DNA of 64,000 nucleotides from JAEUKA01 sp044228505 (GTDB lineage: Bacteria; Myxococcota_A; Polyangia; Palsa-1104; JAEUJZ01). Positions 28,184 to 36,148 of this stretch are shown in pieces. Position 1 is the first letter of the stretch, and each line of letters opens with the position of its first letter. The notes under the pieces were generated by a model. It was not told the origin of the DNA. It searched no databases and saw nothing but the letters and a program-made list of their open reading frames with translations. The DNA is taken from positions 215,601 to 279,600 of the forward strand of contig JBGAUT010000006.1 of assembly GCA_044228505.1 (NCBI GenBank), read 5' to 3'. The position numbers and the translations under genes were made by a program.

Positions 28184-29659
28184 ATGTCTCACGAACTCAT
28201 TCACAACTATATCGGTGGCCACTGGCAGGCCGCTTCCTCGGGCCGCACGACCCCGAACCACAACCCGGCCACTGGCGAGCTGCTCGGCGAGGTGACCGCG
28301 TCTGGTCCTGACGAAGTGGCTGCTGCCGTGGCTGCTGCTCGGGCGGCGCTACCAGCCTGGAAGTCTTTGCCGGCCCCGAAGCGGGGTGATGTGCTGTGGC
28401 GCGCTGCTGACCTTATGCGTCGTCGCAAGGACGAGCTAAGTCGCGCCCTCACCATGGAAGAGGGCAAATCGCTCACCGATGCCGGGGGCGAAGTTCACCG
28501 CGCCGCCAACTGCCTAGAGTTTGCCGCTGGCGAAGGTCGGCGGATGCACGGGCAGGTCATCCCGTCGGAGCTTTCCAACAACATGATCTACACCCGCCGC
28601 GTCCCTCTTGGGGTGGTGGCGCTGGTCACGCCGTGGAACTTCCCGGTCGCGATCCCGGTGTGGAAGGCAGCAGCGGCGCTCATCTGCGGCAACTCCGTGG
28701 TCCTGAAGCCTGCGTCACCGACGCCATGGACGGCCAAGCTGATCACCGACATCTTCATCGAAGCGGGCATGCCCGCCGGGGTCTGGAACGTCCTGTTTGG
28801 CTCGGGCGGCAAGGTCGGCGACGCCCTGGTCCAGCATCCCCATGTCGAGGCGGTCAGCTTCACCGGCAGCAACGACATCGGCCAGCGCCTGTACAGCATG
28901 GGCGCGGCCCAGAAAAAGAAAGTCCAGTGCGAGATGGGCGGCAAAAACGCCATCATCGTGCTCGACGATGCCGATCTGGATTTGGCCGCTGCCGCCACCG
29001 TCCAGGGCGCGTTCTATTCGACCGGCCAGCGCTGCACCGCTACCTCACGCGCCGTCGTGATGCGCAGCGTCGCCACCCGCTTCCGGGAACAGGTCATCGA
29101 GCGCACCAGACAGCTCAAGGTCGGCAACGGCCTTACGCCCGGTGTCAACGTGGGCCCGGTCGTCGACGAAAAGCAGCTTGCGACGGTGCTGCGCTACATC
29201 GAGATCGGCAAACAAGAAGCCAAGCTCCTCGAAGGCGGTCAGCGACTCGGCGGCGAGCTGGCCAGCGGCTTCTTTGTGGCCCCGACGGTGTTTGGCGGCG
29301 TCCACCAGAACCACACCATCGCTCTCGAAGAGATCTTTGGCCCGGTCTTGTCGATCATTGAAGTCGAGGACGAAGCCGAAGCCTTCGCTGTCGCCAACAA
29401 CAGCCGCTATGGTCTGTCCTCGTCGGTGTACACCCGCGACATTGGCCGGGTCTTCCGCTACATCGATCAAGTCGAGACCGGCATCCTCCACGTCAACTCC
29501 GCCACGGTTGGCGGCGAGGCGCAGGTGCCGTTCGGTGGTCTCAAGGACACCGGCGTCGGTGGTCGCGAGCAGGGCACCACCATGCTCGAGTTTTTCACCG
29601 AGTGGCAGAGCGTCTACATCGACTACACCGGCTCTCGCCGCACCGCCTCGTTCTACTAA
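28184..29659 (+). CDS. NAD(P)-dependent aldehyde dehydrogenase
   Basis: This 491-residue enzyme of the ALDH superfamily has the catalytic Cys in FYSTGQRCTATSR, the general-base Glu in CEMGGKN, the cofactor loop FTGSNDIGQ and the PWNFP substrate-entry motif. The overall pattern is closest to semialdehyde dehydrogenases of the alpha-ketoglutarate/succinate semialdehyde type. ATG 28184 has GGAG nine bases upstream. It has no N- or C-terminal extension of the sort that targets enzymes to microcompartments, so I do not link it to the BMC-P operon. queC follows after 26 bp. Confidence 0.9.
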   Translation: MSHELIHNYIGGHWQAASSGRTTPNHNPATGELLGEVTASGPDEVAAAVAAARAALPAWKSLPAPKRGDVLWRAADLMRRRKDELSRALTMEEGKSLTDAGGEVHRAANCLEFAAGEGRRMHGQVIPSELSNNMIYTRRVPLGVVALVTPWNFPVAIPVWKAAAALICGNSVVLKPASPTPWTAKLITDIFIEAGMPAGVWNVLFGSGGKVGDALVQHPHVEAVSFTGSNDIGQRLYSMGAAQKKKVQCEMGGKNAIIVLDDADLDLAAAATVQGAFYSTGQRCTATSRAVVMRSVATRFREQVIERTRQLKVGNGLTPGVNVGPVVDEKQLATVLRYIEIGKQEAKLLEGGQRLGGELASGFFVAPTVFGGVHQNHTIALEEIFGPVLSIIEVEDEAEAFAVANNSRYGLSSSVYTRDIGRVFRYIDQVETGILHVNSATVGGEAQVPFGGLKDTGVGGREQGTTMLEFFTEWQSVYIDYTGSRRTASFY

Positions 29660-29685
29660 CCAGCCCACTAGCGGAGGTTCGGTCG

Positions 29686-30381
29686 ATGATGAAAAAAGCC
29701 GTGGTGCTGTTGTCAGGAGGACTCGACTCTGCGACGGTGCTGGCGATCGTAAAGAGTCGCGGCTATGCGCCCTATGCGCTGTCGTTTCGCTATGGACAGC
29801 GTCACGAAGCCGAGCTGGCTGCCGCCAAGACCCTATCTTCACGCCTGGGCGTCGTGGATCACGTCGTCGCCGAGATCGATCTGCGAATCTTCGGCGGCTC
29901 GGCGCTGACCTCCGATGTGGCGGTTCCCAAAGGCCGCAGCGACAGTGAGATTGGCGGCGGTATTCCGATCACCTACGTCCCGGCACGCAACACCATCTTC
30001 CTGTCGTACGCGCTCGCCTACGCCGAGGTGCTGGGGGCCCAAGACATCTTCCTTGGCATCAACGCGCTCGACTACAGTGGCTATCCCGACTGTCGCCCCG
30101 AGTACCTGGCCGCGTTCCAAGAGCTCGCCAACCTCGCCACCCGCAGCGGCGTCGAAGGGCAGGGCGTCACCATCCACGCACCGCTCTTGCAGATGAGCAA
30201 GGCCGAGATCATCTCGCTCGGGCTTCGCCTGGGCGTCGATTACAGCGTGACCCGCTCCTGCTACGATCCCGCCCCCGACGGTGCCTCATGTGGCGAGTGC
30301 GATGCCTGCCAGCTCCGTCGCGCCGGCTTCATCAAAAACGGCCTGCAAGACCCCGCCCCCTACAAAGTCAGCGCCGCCTAA
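29686..30381 (+). CDS. queC: 7-cyano-7-deazaguanine synthase
   Basis: The 231-residue enzyme makes preQ0 from 7-carboxy-7-deazaguanine and ammonia with ATP, in the queuosine pathway. The ATP-pyrophosphatase loop SGGLDS is at residues 10-15. The zinc-binding cysteines are in the C-terminal RSCYDP...SCGECDACQLR segment, and YVPARNTIFLSYA is typical. GGAGG precedes the ATG. Other queuosine genes are not in the window. Confidence 0.95.
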   Translation: MMKKAVVLLSGGLDSATVLAIVKSRGYAPYALSFRYGQRHEAELAAAKTLSSRLGVVDHVVAEIDLRIFGGSALTSDVAVPKGRSDSEIGGGIPITYVPARNTIFLSYALAYAEVLGAQDIFLGINALDYSGYPDCRPEYLAAFQELANLATRSGVEGQGVTIHAPLLQMSKAEIISLGLRLGVDYSVTRSCYDPAPDGASCGECDACQLRRAGFIKNGLQDPAPYKVSAA

Positions 30382-30403
30382 TCGACCGGACCTTCTATCT
30401 CGC

Positions 30404-30727
30404 TTACGTCGGCTCGTCTGGTTCTGCGGCTTTGGACGCAAGCTTGAGCTGACCGGCTTGTTCCCCCTGCGGTAGCGCGGCGGTCGCCCGACCTGGGAGC
30501 GCCGCCCGATCGGTATCGAGTGCGATCACGATCGACTCTAGGTTCTGCACCCGCTCTTCCAGCTCTTTGAGTCGCTGGGCATCCGGTGCCGGGGCCGGCG
30601 GCAGCAGCTTGCCACCTTGGGCTTGCAGCTCCAGTTGCTTCTCTTTCATCCGAAAGTAGTTCTTGGTGAAGTACAGGAGCACTGGGGTCATAAAGATGGT
30701 CAGGGGTACGAGCACTTCAGCGGCCAT
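30404..30727 (-). CDS. small membrane protein with coiled coil (PspB-like pattern)
   Basis: This 107-residue protein has an N-terminal membrane segment (VLVPLTIFMTPVLLYF), then a basic stretch, and a heptad helix (RLKELEERVQNLESIVIAL). This resembles phage-shock protein B in layout and size, but PspA and PspC genes are not visible nearby, so the name is tentative. The C-terminal 40 residues are Ala/Gln-rich and probably disordered. It converges with queC. Confidence 0.5.
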   Translation of the reverse strand: MAAEVLVPLTIFMTPVLLYFTKNYFRMKEKQLELQAQGGKLLPPAPAPDAQRLKELEERVQNLESIVIALDTDRAALPGRATAALPQGEQAGQLKLASKAAEPDEPT

Positions 30728-30875
30728 GGCCGGATGCTACCTCAGTCGCTCGGGTTCGCCAGATCTGCGCCACTGGATCCGGCGTGAGTTCTCGCGATCT
30801 GGCAGGCTTGCAAGCGGCTACGATGGGGGCAGGCAGTGATGTGCCACCCGTTTGATCCACCCAAGAGAGGTCCGA

Positions 30876-31349
30876 ATGTCCGCAGATCCCCGTAGTGTTG
30901 CCGATGCCTTCTACAGCGCCTTTGCTCGTCGAGATGGTGCCGCGATGGCCGCACTGTATAGTGACAACGCGACCTTTTCCGATCCGGCCTTTCCGGGACT
31001 CAAAGGGGCCGAGGTGGGCTCGATGTGGAAGATGCTGACCTCGCGCAGCAAGTCCACCCGCATCGAGTACAAGATCGTCGAGGTCAAAGGCAACGTCGTG
31101 ATCGTCGACTGGCAGGCTTGGTACAACTTCTCGGGCACTGGCCGCGCCGTTCACAACATCATCCGGGGCGAGCTGACCTGCGAAGACGGCAAGATCGTCG
31201 CGCACCGTGACCACTTCGATCTTCACCGCTGGATGGGAATGGCGATGGGCATCAAGGGCAAGCTCCTTGGCTGGCTGCCGCCGGTCCAAAAAGCCCTCCA
31301 AAAGAAAGCCCGCGCTGGACTCGATGAGTACATGAGCAGCAACAAGTAA
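30876..31349 (+). CDS. SnoaL/NTF2-like protein
   Basis: This 157-residue protein begins with the classic SnoaL opening: an N-terminal helix, FYSAFARRDGAAMAALYSDNATFSDPAFPGLKG, then alternating strands with VDWQAWYNFSGTGRAVHNIIRGELTCEDGKIVAHRDHFD. The alpha+beta cone fold binds small substrates or serves as an isomerase or hydrolase scaffold. GAGAGG precedes ATG 30876. It stands alone, and no substrate can be proposed. Confidence 0.8.
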   Translation: MSADPRSVADAFYSAFARRDGAAMAALYSDNATFSDPAFPGLKGAEVGSMWKMLTSRSKSTRIEYKIVEVKGNVVIVDWQAWYNFSGTGRAVHNIIRGELTCEDGKIVAHRDHFDLHRWMGMAMGIKGKLLGWLPPVQKALQKKARAGLDEYMSSNK

Positions 31350-31415
31350 GCCCTACTGCGTAGTCCCAGCGGGCTGTGACCCACCCGGCCTCGACTTGAC
31401 ACTGTGCTTTCAGAT

Positions 31416-31600
31416 GGTCCCGACCACCCCGAAAGTGGGTAACGAGGAGTTTGGGGGTGGTCTTGACCAGGGCCAAACTGGTGATCGAGGAGTTTGGGGG
31501 TGGTCTTGACCAGGGCCAAACTGGTGATCGAGGAGTTTGGGGGTGGTCTTGACCCAGGTCAAACTGGTGATCGAGGAGTTTGGGGGTGGTCCTGACCAGG
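31416..31600. repeat. 43-bp tandem repeat array, four copies plus a degenerate one
   Basis: Units begin with GAGGAGTTTGGGGG at 31444, 31487, 31530 and 31573; the period is exactly 43 bp, the first units nearly identical and the last cut short near 31600. A diverged copy lies at 31416-31443. Each unit contains the palindrome TGGTCTTGACCA and a second dyad ACCAG...CTGGT. Because 43 is not a multiple of three, each unit is read in a different frame. The array lies between convergent SnoaL and PIG-L genes, and the PIG-L gene's end reads into it. Confidence 0.9.
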
Positions 31601-32530
31601 CTGGAGCTGTGATGAAGGCTTGGCAGCTTGCTCTGTAGCGGGGCCCACGCTGTCATCGTAGAAGCGGCGCTCGTAGGTTTGGTCGGGAGCAAGTGGCTCA
31701 CCCAGCGAACGGCCGTACTCGGTGAAGCGAGCCAGTAGCGCTTCGGGAGAGTCACCAAACTGCGGCCACTGACTCTCGTAGGCACGCAGGGCCTGGAGCC
31801 GAGCCGGGCTGGTGATGTTCACCGCGTGGAGCTGAGGACGAAGGACAGGACGGGGTCCGGGCCGCTGCCCTTGGCTGTCGGCAGCATAGACGGCACGTGC
31901 GGCCAGGTGACTGCCGAGTGCGCGCAGTCCAGGGGGCCAGCTTCGCATCAGCGGCAGGCGGCGCAGGTAGTCTCGATAGGCTGCGATTTCGACAGAAGGA
32001 CTGGCTCGCTCGGTCCCAGGTAGCTTCGGTAGCGGGGCTTCCAGGGCAGACAATCGACGCGCCAGCGCATAGCCGGCCAGGCTGTAGGGTAGATCCTCAA
32101 AGTAGGCCAGCGACAGGTTTTCCAAAAAGCACAGAGAGCGGGCAGCTTCGTGGACGATTCGGTGATCGATGTGTCCACCGACGCCGAGCGGGGCGATGAG
32201 TAGCGCTGGGGGTAAAATGTGCCAGCGCAGCCGCTCGACCACCTCACTGGTGATGCCTAGATGGGCTGGTCCATATGGCATAAACAGCCCGAGACTGCCG
32301 TGGACCTCTGGGCGGTCGGGGGCCTCAAAGAGGTCGAGCGATAAATACTTGCAGCCAAGCGCCCGTGCCGCCCGTTCATCTTCAGCCCGACGCAGGTCTG
32401 CTTGCTCACCGCTGACGAACACCGAAACCATGGTGACGTCGGCCCCGCTCTGCACATCCGCGAGCACACTGCCCGCGCAGGAAAAGACGATGTCGTCTGG
32501 ATGCGGTCCCAGGTAGAAGATGCGTCGCAT
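31559..32530 (-). CDS. PIG-L family deacetylase
   Basis: This 323-residue zinc-dependent deacetylase of the LmbE/PIG-L family has the motif PHPDD at residues 9-13 followed by a small-residue GS, and the metal/His motif GGHIDHRIVHEAAR near residues 142-155. Typical substrates are N-acetylglucosamine conjugates; the true one is unknown here. The ATG at 32530 starts just after the FecR-gene stop. The last 15 or so residues (QPGQDHPQTPRSPV) are encoded by the 43-bp repeat, so the natural C-terminus may once have been different. Confidence 0.88.
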   Translation of the reverse strand: MRRIFYLGPHPDDIVFSCAGSVLADVQSGADVTMVSVFVSGEQADLRRAEDERAARALGCKYLSLDLFEAPDRPEVHGSLGLFMPYGPAHLGITSEVVERLRWHILPPALLIAPLGVGGHIDHRIVHEAARSLCFLENLSLAYFEDLPYSLAGYALARRLSALEAPLPKLPGTERASPSVEIAAYRDYLRRLPLMRSWPPGLRALGSHLAARAVYAADSQGQRPGPRPVLRPQLHAVNITSPARLQALRAYESQWPQFGDSPEALLARFTEYGRSLGEPLAPDQTYERRFYDDSVGPATEQAAKPSSQLQPGQDHPQTPRSPV

Positions 32531-32534
32531 CACG

Positions 32535-33443
32535 CTATTCGGGGAAGTCATAGCGCACAGAGGGGGCGCGGCCGGGCTCGACGAACTGTTTGAGCGGTGG
32601 GACCGGCGGGTGAGCGGGGCGTTTCCAGAAGATTTCACGTCGTAGCCGAGCGTTGCGACCGGCGAGGATGCCCCGGCGCTGCTCGGACAGGCTCTCGGTG
32701 ACCGCCCGCGAAGCCGGTAGCTTGCTTGCAAAGCCGACCCACAGCGGCTCCTTGGTGACGATAGCGGCGAGGCTGACGGTCTTGGGACTCGGGCGTCGGA
32801 ACAGATCGACCACCGTCATCTGCTCACCGGGCAGCACCATGGCATCGCGGGTCGGTCGGCTCCCGCCGGGCGCATCCCTGGCCACCGCGCAGGCGCAGAC
32901 CGCGCCCTCCACCACCGTCACGGTCACCGAGCGGAGCGTCTTGCCATCGGCCCTGGTGACCGCGTCGACCAGATAGCTGGTGCCTTCGGGCAGTAGCGCC
33001 GCCAGATCGGACAACACCGCCAAGCCCCCGGCCATGCGATCCCCGACCACCAGCACCCTTCCTTGGCTCAGCCAGACCCGTCGCTCCACCGGAAACAGCG
33101 TCACGCGGGTGCGCTCGCCGAGTCGAATCAGGGTGCCATCGGCAAACCGTAGCTCCAGACGTGCCCCTGGCTCCGTCTCGATCCACGGCCAGTCGGTGAT
33201 GCGCTCGCTCTGTTGGAGCTTTCGCCGCTCGCTGCCGACCTTGCGGGCCCAGACCGCTCCAGACACCTCACTCACCTCGGCGGGACCGAGCGGTAGCAGG
33301 CGCTCTCCGGCCCGAGCGAGCCCACTTTGCAAGCAGAGCAACACCACCAGCCAGCCGATCCAGCGCAGTCCGAGCCGCGAACGGCACAGGGCAGCAGGCC
33401 GGACCCAGCGGTCTTTGCCAAGGGAAGTTGGGAGCGTCACCAC
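32535..33443 (-). CDS. exported FecR-domain protein
   Basis: The 302-residue protein starts with GTG 33443 and has a signal peptide or anchor spanning about residues 26-46 (LVVLLCLQSGLARA-G). Residues 60-215 have the FecR-domain pattern: a repeated strand motif with EPGARLELRFADGTLIRLGERTRVTL and VWLSQGRVLV, in the usual order. These domains serve as periplasmic sensors or polysaccharide-related scaffolds. It lies five bases upstream of the PIG-L gene and probably shares its transcript, which hints at an envelope role for both. Confidence 0.75.
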   Translation of the reverse strand: MVTLPTSLGKDRWVRPAALCRSRLGLRWIGWLVVLLCLQSGLARAGERLLPLGPAEVSEVSGAVWARKVGSERRKLQQSERITDWPWIETEPGARLELRFADGTLIRLGERTRVTLFPVERRVWLSQGRVLVVGDRMAGGLAVLSDLAALLPEGTSYLVDAVTRADGKTLRSVTVTVVEGAVCACAVARDAPGGSRPTRDAMVLPGEQMTVVDLFRRPSPKTVSLAAIVTKEPLWVGFASKLPASRAVTESLSEQRRGILAGRNARLRREIFWKRPAHPPVPPLKQFVEPGRAPSVRYDFPE

Positions 33444-33546
33444 GTCCTCACCTCTACCATATGAGACGGCAGAGGCGGGCGACTGTTCAACTCACGGCTG
33501 GCGGGCACGCTTGACCGGGTCCATGGGTTTTGACATGGTCCGCGCC

Positions 33547-34299
33547 ATGAGAAACGACGGACGGGCGGCGAGCGATCTTCGCAATACGACGATCGAGGTG
33601 GACTATCTTTCGGCACCCCTGGCTTGTGCACTGATCAAGAGCGGCTCCACGTGGGTGCTGTGTACGGCATCGGTCGATGAGTCGGTGCCGCCATTTCTGC
33701 GTCCCAAGCCCTCTGCTGACGGTCAGCGCAAAGAGCCTCAGAGTGGCTGGGTCACGGCCGAGTACAGCATGCTGCCGGGCTCGACGGGCACCCGCAACTC
33801 ACGGTCGCCAAATGGCCGCAGCAAAGAGATTGAGCGGCTGATCGGACGCTCGCTGCGCGCCGCAGTCGACCTGACCAAGCTTGGGCCTCGGACCCTGACC
33901 ATCGACTGCGACGTGCTGCAAGCGGACGGCGGTACCCGGACGGCGGCGATTACCGGCGGCTTTGTCGCACTGGCGCTGGCGATCCGGCGGCTCAGCGACA
34001 AGGGCCTGATTCGCGAGTCTCCACTTCAGCATGCAGTGTCGGCGGTTTCGGTCGGGATTGTCGCGGGGCAGCCCTGTCTCGATCTTCCTTATGAGGAAGA
34101 CAGCCGGGCCGAGGTCGATATGAACGTGGTGATGGCGCAGTCGGCTGCCGATGCCACCCCTTCGTTTGTCGAGGTCCAGGGCACCGGTGAACACGGCACC
34201 TTTAGTCGTGCCCAGCTCGATACGCTGCTCGGGCTGGCCGAAGGAGGCATGGGCCGACTGTTTGCGATTCAGCGGGCGGCGCTGGCGTTGGCAAAGTAG
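33547..34299 (+). CDS. rph: ribonuclease PH
   Basis: This phosphorolytic 3'-5' exonuclease trims tRNA 3' ends. Recognisable segments are MRNDGRAASDLR at the start, GWVTAEYSMLPGST, RSLRAAVDL with conserved Arg, TIDCDVLQADGGTRTAAITG, and DLPYEEDSRAEVDMNVVM. The ATG at 33547 puts the family N-terminus at residue 1; in-frame ATGs at 33523 and 33535 are possible, none with a strong Shine-Dalgarno site. Length 250. rdgB follows after 6 bp, the common rph-rdgB pairing. Confidence 0.95.
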   Translation: MRNDGRAASDLRNTTIEVDYLSAPLACALIKSGSTWVLCTASVDESVPPFLRPKPSADGQRKEPQSGWVTAEYSMLPGSTGTRNSRSPNGRSKEIERLIGRSLRAAVDLTKLGPRTLTIDCDVLQADGGTRTAAITGGFVALALAIRRLSDKGLIRESPLQHAVSAVSVGIVAGQPCLDLPYEEDSRAEVDMNVVMAQSAADATPSFVEVQGTGEHGTFSRAQLDTLLGLAEGGMGRLFAIQRAALALAK

Positions 34300-34305
34300 G
34301 CGAAG

Positions 34306-34989
34306 ATGACTTTGGAAAAAGCGCCTTTGGTGCTGTGCCTGGCCACCCAGAACCGTCACAAGGTCGAGGAGCTGCTCGCGCTGCTTATCGGCCTGGCTCC
34401 CAAGCTGCAAGGCCGGATGCGGCTGACCTCGCTGGCGGATCTGGGGGTGCAGGATGATGTCGTCGAAGACGGCGCGACCTTTGCCGACAATGCGATCATC
34501 AAAGCGCGGGCAGCCCACGAGCGGACTGGCCTGTGGTCGCTGTCTGATGACAGTGGGCTTGAAGTCGATGCGCTGGCGGGTGCACCGGGCATTCACTCGG
34601 CCCGCTGGGCGGGGGAGCCTCGCTCGGACGGGCGCAACATCGACAAGCTGCTCACCGATCTGGCCCAGGTGCCGGCCTCGCAGCGTCAGGCCCAGTTTGC
34701 CTGCACGCTGTGCCTGTACGGGCAGCCCGAGGGTCAGTCTCGCCCGCAGATCGTGGTGCGACAGGGTGTGTGTCGGGGGACGCTGCGGGACTCGCTGGCC
34801 GGTCGCGGCGGCTTTGGCTATGACCCGCTGTTTGTGCCGGACCCGCAGGAGCTTGCTGCCGCCGGACTTTCCGATTCGCTGCGCGGGCTGACCTATGCCG
34901 AGCTGTCTTCCGAGGACAAGAACCGTTTGTCCCACCGGACCCGCGCCGTGGTCGCGCTGCTCCCAGATCTCCTCGCGCTGATTGGGTAG
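34306..34989 (+). CDS. rdgB: non-canonical purine NTP pyrophosphatase (RdgB/HAM1)
   Basis: The enzyme hydrolyses ITP/dITP/XTP to monophosphates and protects DNA and RNA from deaminated purines. Motifs are LATQNRHKVEEL near residue 12, LSDDSGLEVDALAGAPGIHSARWAG (catalytic Asp), GRGGFGYDPLF and KNRLSHR. Its 227 residues are slightly longer than E. coli RdgB (197), with an extra stretch before the SDDSG motif. It follows rph by 6 bp in an operon and is followed by two tRNA genes. Confidence 0.95.
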   Translation: MTLEKAPLVLCLATQNRHKVEELLALLIGLAPKLQGRMRLTSLADLGVQDDVVEDGATFADNAIIKARAAHERTGLWSLSDDSGLEVDALAGAPGIHSARWAGEPRSDGRNIDKLLTDLAQVPASQRQAQFACTLCLYGQPEGQSRPQIVVRQGVCRGTLRDSLAGRGGFGYDPLFVPDPQELAAAGLSDSLRGLTYAELSSEDKNRLSHRTRAVVALLPDLLALIG

Positions 34990-34997
34990 GTTAATGC

Positions 34998-35026
34998 TTG
35001 ATTGCTGCGAAGGCTTAGCGTAGAAC
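34998..35026 (+). promoter_or_regulatory. putative promoter of tRNA-Pro
   Basis: TTGATT (34998-35003), a 17-bp spacer, and TAGAAC (35021-35026). Transcription would begin near 35033, just before the tRNA 5' end at 35040. Confidence 0.45.
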
Positions 35027-35039
35027 TCGTGGGAGTCCA

Positions 35040-35113
35040 CGGGGCGTAGCGCAGTCCGGTAGCGCGCCTGCTTTGGGAGCAGGATGTCGGAGGTTCGAAT
35101 CCTCTCGCCCCGA
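35040..35113 (+). tRNA. tRNA-Pro (UGG)
   Basis: A 74-nt cloverleaf with a fully paired seven-base acceptor stem (35040-35046 with 35106-35112), discriminator A, anticodon stem 35067-35071/35079-35083 and anticodon TGG at 35074-35076. The T arm has GGTTCGAATCC. CCA is not encoded. Confidence 0.95.
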
Positions 35114-35212
35114 CCCAGTCCGTCGCCATAAGAACGCCTCCTGCATTCCCCTCTTTGACCCGAAGCCCCGACGCGGACGGTGTACTTTCCGCAGGCAACG
35201 CTGCGACGGTTC

Positions 35213-35286
35213 GCGCTCGTAGCTCAGCTGGACAGAGCAACGGCCTTCTAAGCCGTGGGTCGCAGGTTCGAGACCTGCCGGGCGCA
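35213..35286 (+). tRNA. tRNA-Arg (UCU)
   Basis: A 74-nt cloverleaf with acceptor pairing 35213-35219/35279-35285 (one G-T pair) and discriminator A. The anticodon stem is 35240-35244/35252-35256, the loop CTTCTAA, anticodon TCT at 35247-35249. The T arm has GGTTCGAGACC. CCA is not encoded. It lies 99 bp after tRNA-Pro; the HemX/CcsA-like gene begins 22 bp downstream. Confidence 0.95.
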
Positions 35287-35308
35287 CTTTAACCACGCTG
35301 TGAGTGCT

Positions 35309-36148
35309 ATGCCGCCGCTGTTTCCTGTGACGTTGGCCCTGCAAGCTGTTGCCTGCACCCTGTACGTCGTCGGCGTTGCGCAGCCGCTACTGCGGTCGCC
35401 GCTGAAAGTCGCCAGGCTTGTGCTGCTGCTTGCGGTCTTTTCGCAGGTCGCGGACATCGCGTGGCTGTGTTTGCGCGGCCAACATCCGGGGTCGTCGACG
35501 CGTGAAGCGGTCTACTTCCTATCGTGGCTGCTGGTGCTGGCCTATCCGATCCTGGCGCGGCGGCGTCCGGCCCCTCTCATTGGGGCGCTGCTTTTGCCCA
35601 TGGCGATGATCATGGAGATCGTCGTACGGCTAGTGCCCGGTGTGGCCGACCCGGGTCCGGCTGCGCAGAGGCAGCTACTGGCGAGTGGACATATCATCTG
35701 CGCGACGATTGGTACCGCGCTGTTTGGTCTGGCGGCGGCGACGAGCGTGGTCTATCTGCTGAGCGAGCGGCACCTCAAGCGACACATGCTGGATGCGGCG
35801 CAGCCTCGGGTATCGCTCCAGACGCTGGATGACTGGAATCACCAGAGCATCGCGTTTGGGCTGCTGGCGTTCACGCTGACCATGGTGTCCGGTACGTACT
35901 GGCTGAGCACGGCCGGACCGAGTCCTGGGAGCACGGCCATGGACGCGCAGCTATTTACCCTGATTCGCCAGCCGCAGTACGCGTTATCGTTCTTAACGTG
36001 GCTGATCTTCGCGGGGCTGCTGGTTGGGCGCAGGGTGCTCGGACTGCGGGGTCGGCGGGCAGCGATGTGGACGCTGGTCGGGTTTGTGATGGCGGTCAGC
36101 ATCCTCGGGGTCTATCTGCTGCGCGATCTGAGGTCGGCGGCTCCGTGA
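35309..36148 (+). CDS. HemX/CcsA-like membrane protein
   Basis: The 279-residue protein has about eight hydrophobic segments. The region with TLDDWNHQSIAFGLLAFTLTMVSGTYW is typical of the CcsA/CcmC/HemX family that handles heme for cytochrome c assembly or modulates GluTR. It sits in front of hemA, overlapping it by four bases (GTGA), as in heme operons where hemX accompanies hemA. The ATG at 35309 was chosen; a longer frame begins inside the tRNA and is not credible. It could also be a CcsA-type cytochrome assembly protein. Confidence 0.8.
   Translation: MPPLFPVTLALQAVACTLYVVGVAQPLLRSPLKVARLVLLLAVFSQVADIAWLCLRGQHPGSSTREAVYFLSWLLVLAYPILARRRPAPLIGALLLPMAMIMEIVVRLVPGVADPGPAAQRQLLASGHIICATIGTALFGLAAATSVVYLLSERHLKRHMLDAAQPRVSLQTLDDWNHQSIAFGLLAFTLTMVSGTYWLSTAGPSPGSTAMDAQLFTLIRQPQYALSFLTWLIFAGLLVGRRVLGLRGRRAAMWTLVGFVMAVSILGVYLLRDLRSAAP

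Noticed and set aside
28184..29659. Aldehyde dehydrogenase as cargo of the BMC-P locus
   Set aside because: It is 16 kb away, in its own unit, and has no encapsulation-peptide-like extension.
31444..31600. CRISPR-like array
   Set aside because: The 43-bp units adjoin without unique spacers and no cas gene is nearby; it is a plain tandem repeat.
32980..33546. Long in-frame upstream extension of rph
   Set aside because: It lies antisense to the FecR-domain gene, has no RNase PH similarity, and the family N-terminus begins at 33547.
35255..35308. Start of the HemX/CcsA-like gene inside tRNA-Arg
   Set aside because: An ATG at 35309 directly before the first hydrophobic segment is more credible than a GTG within a tRNA.
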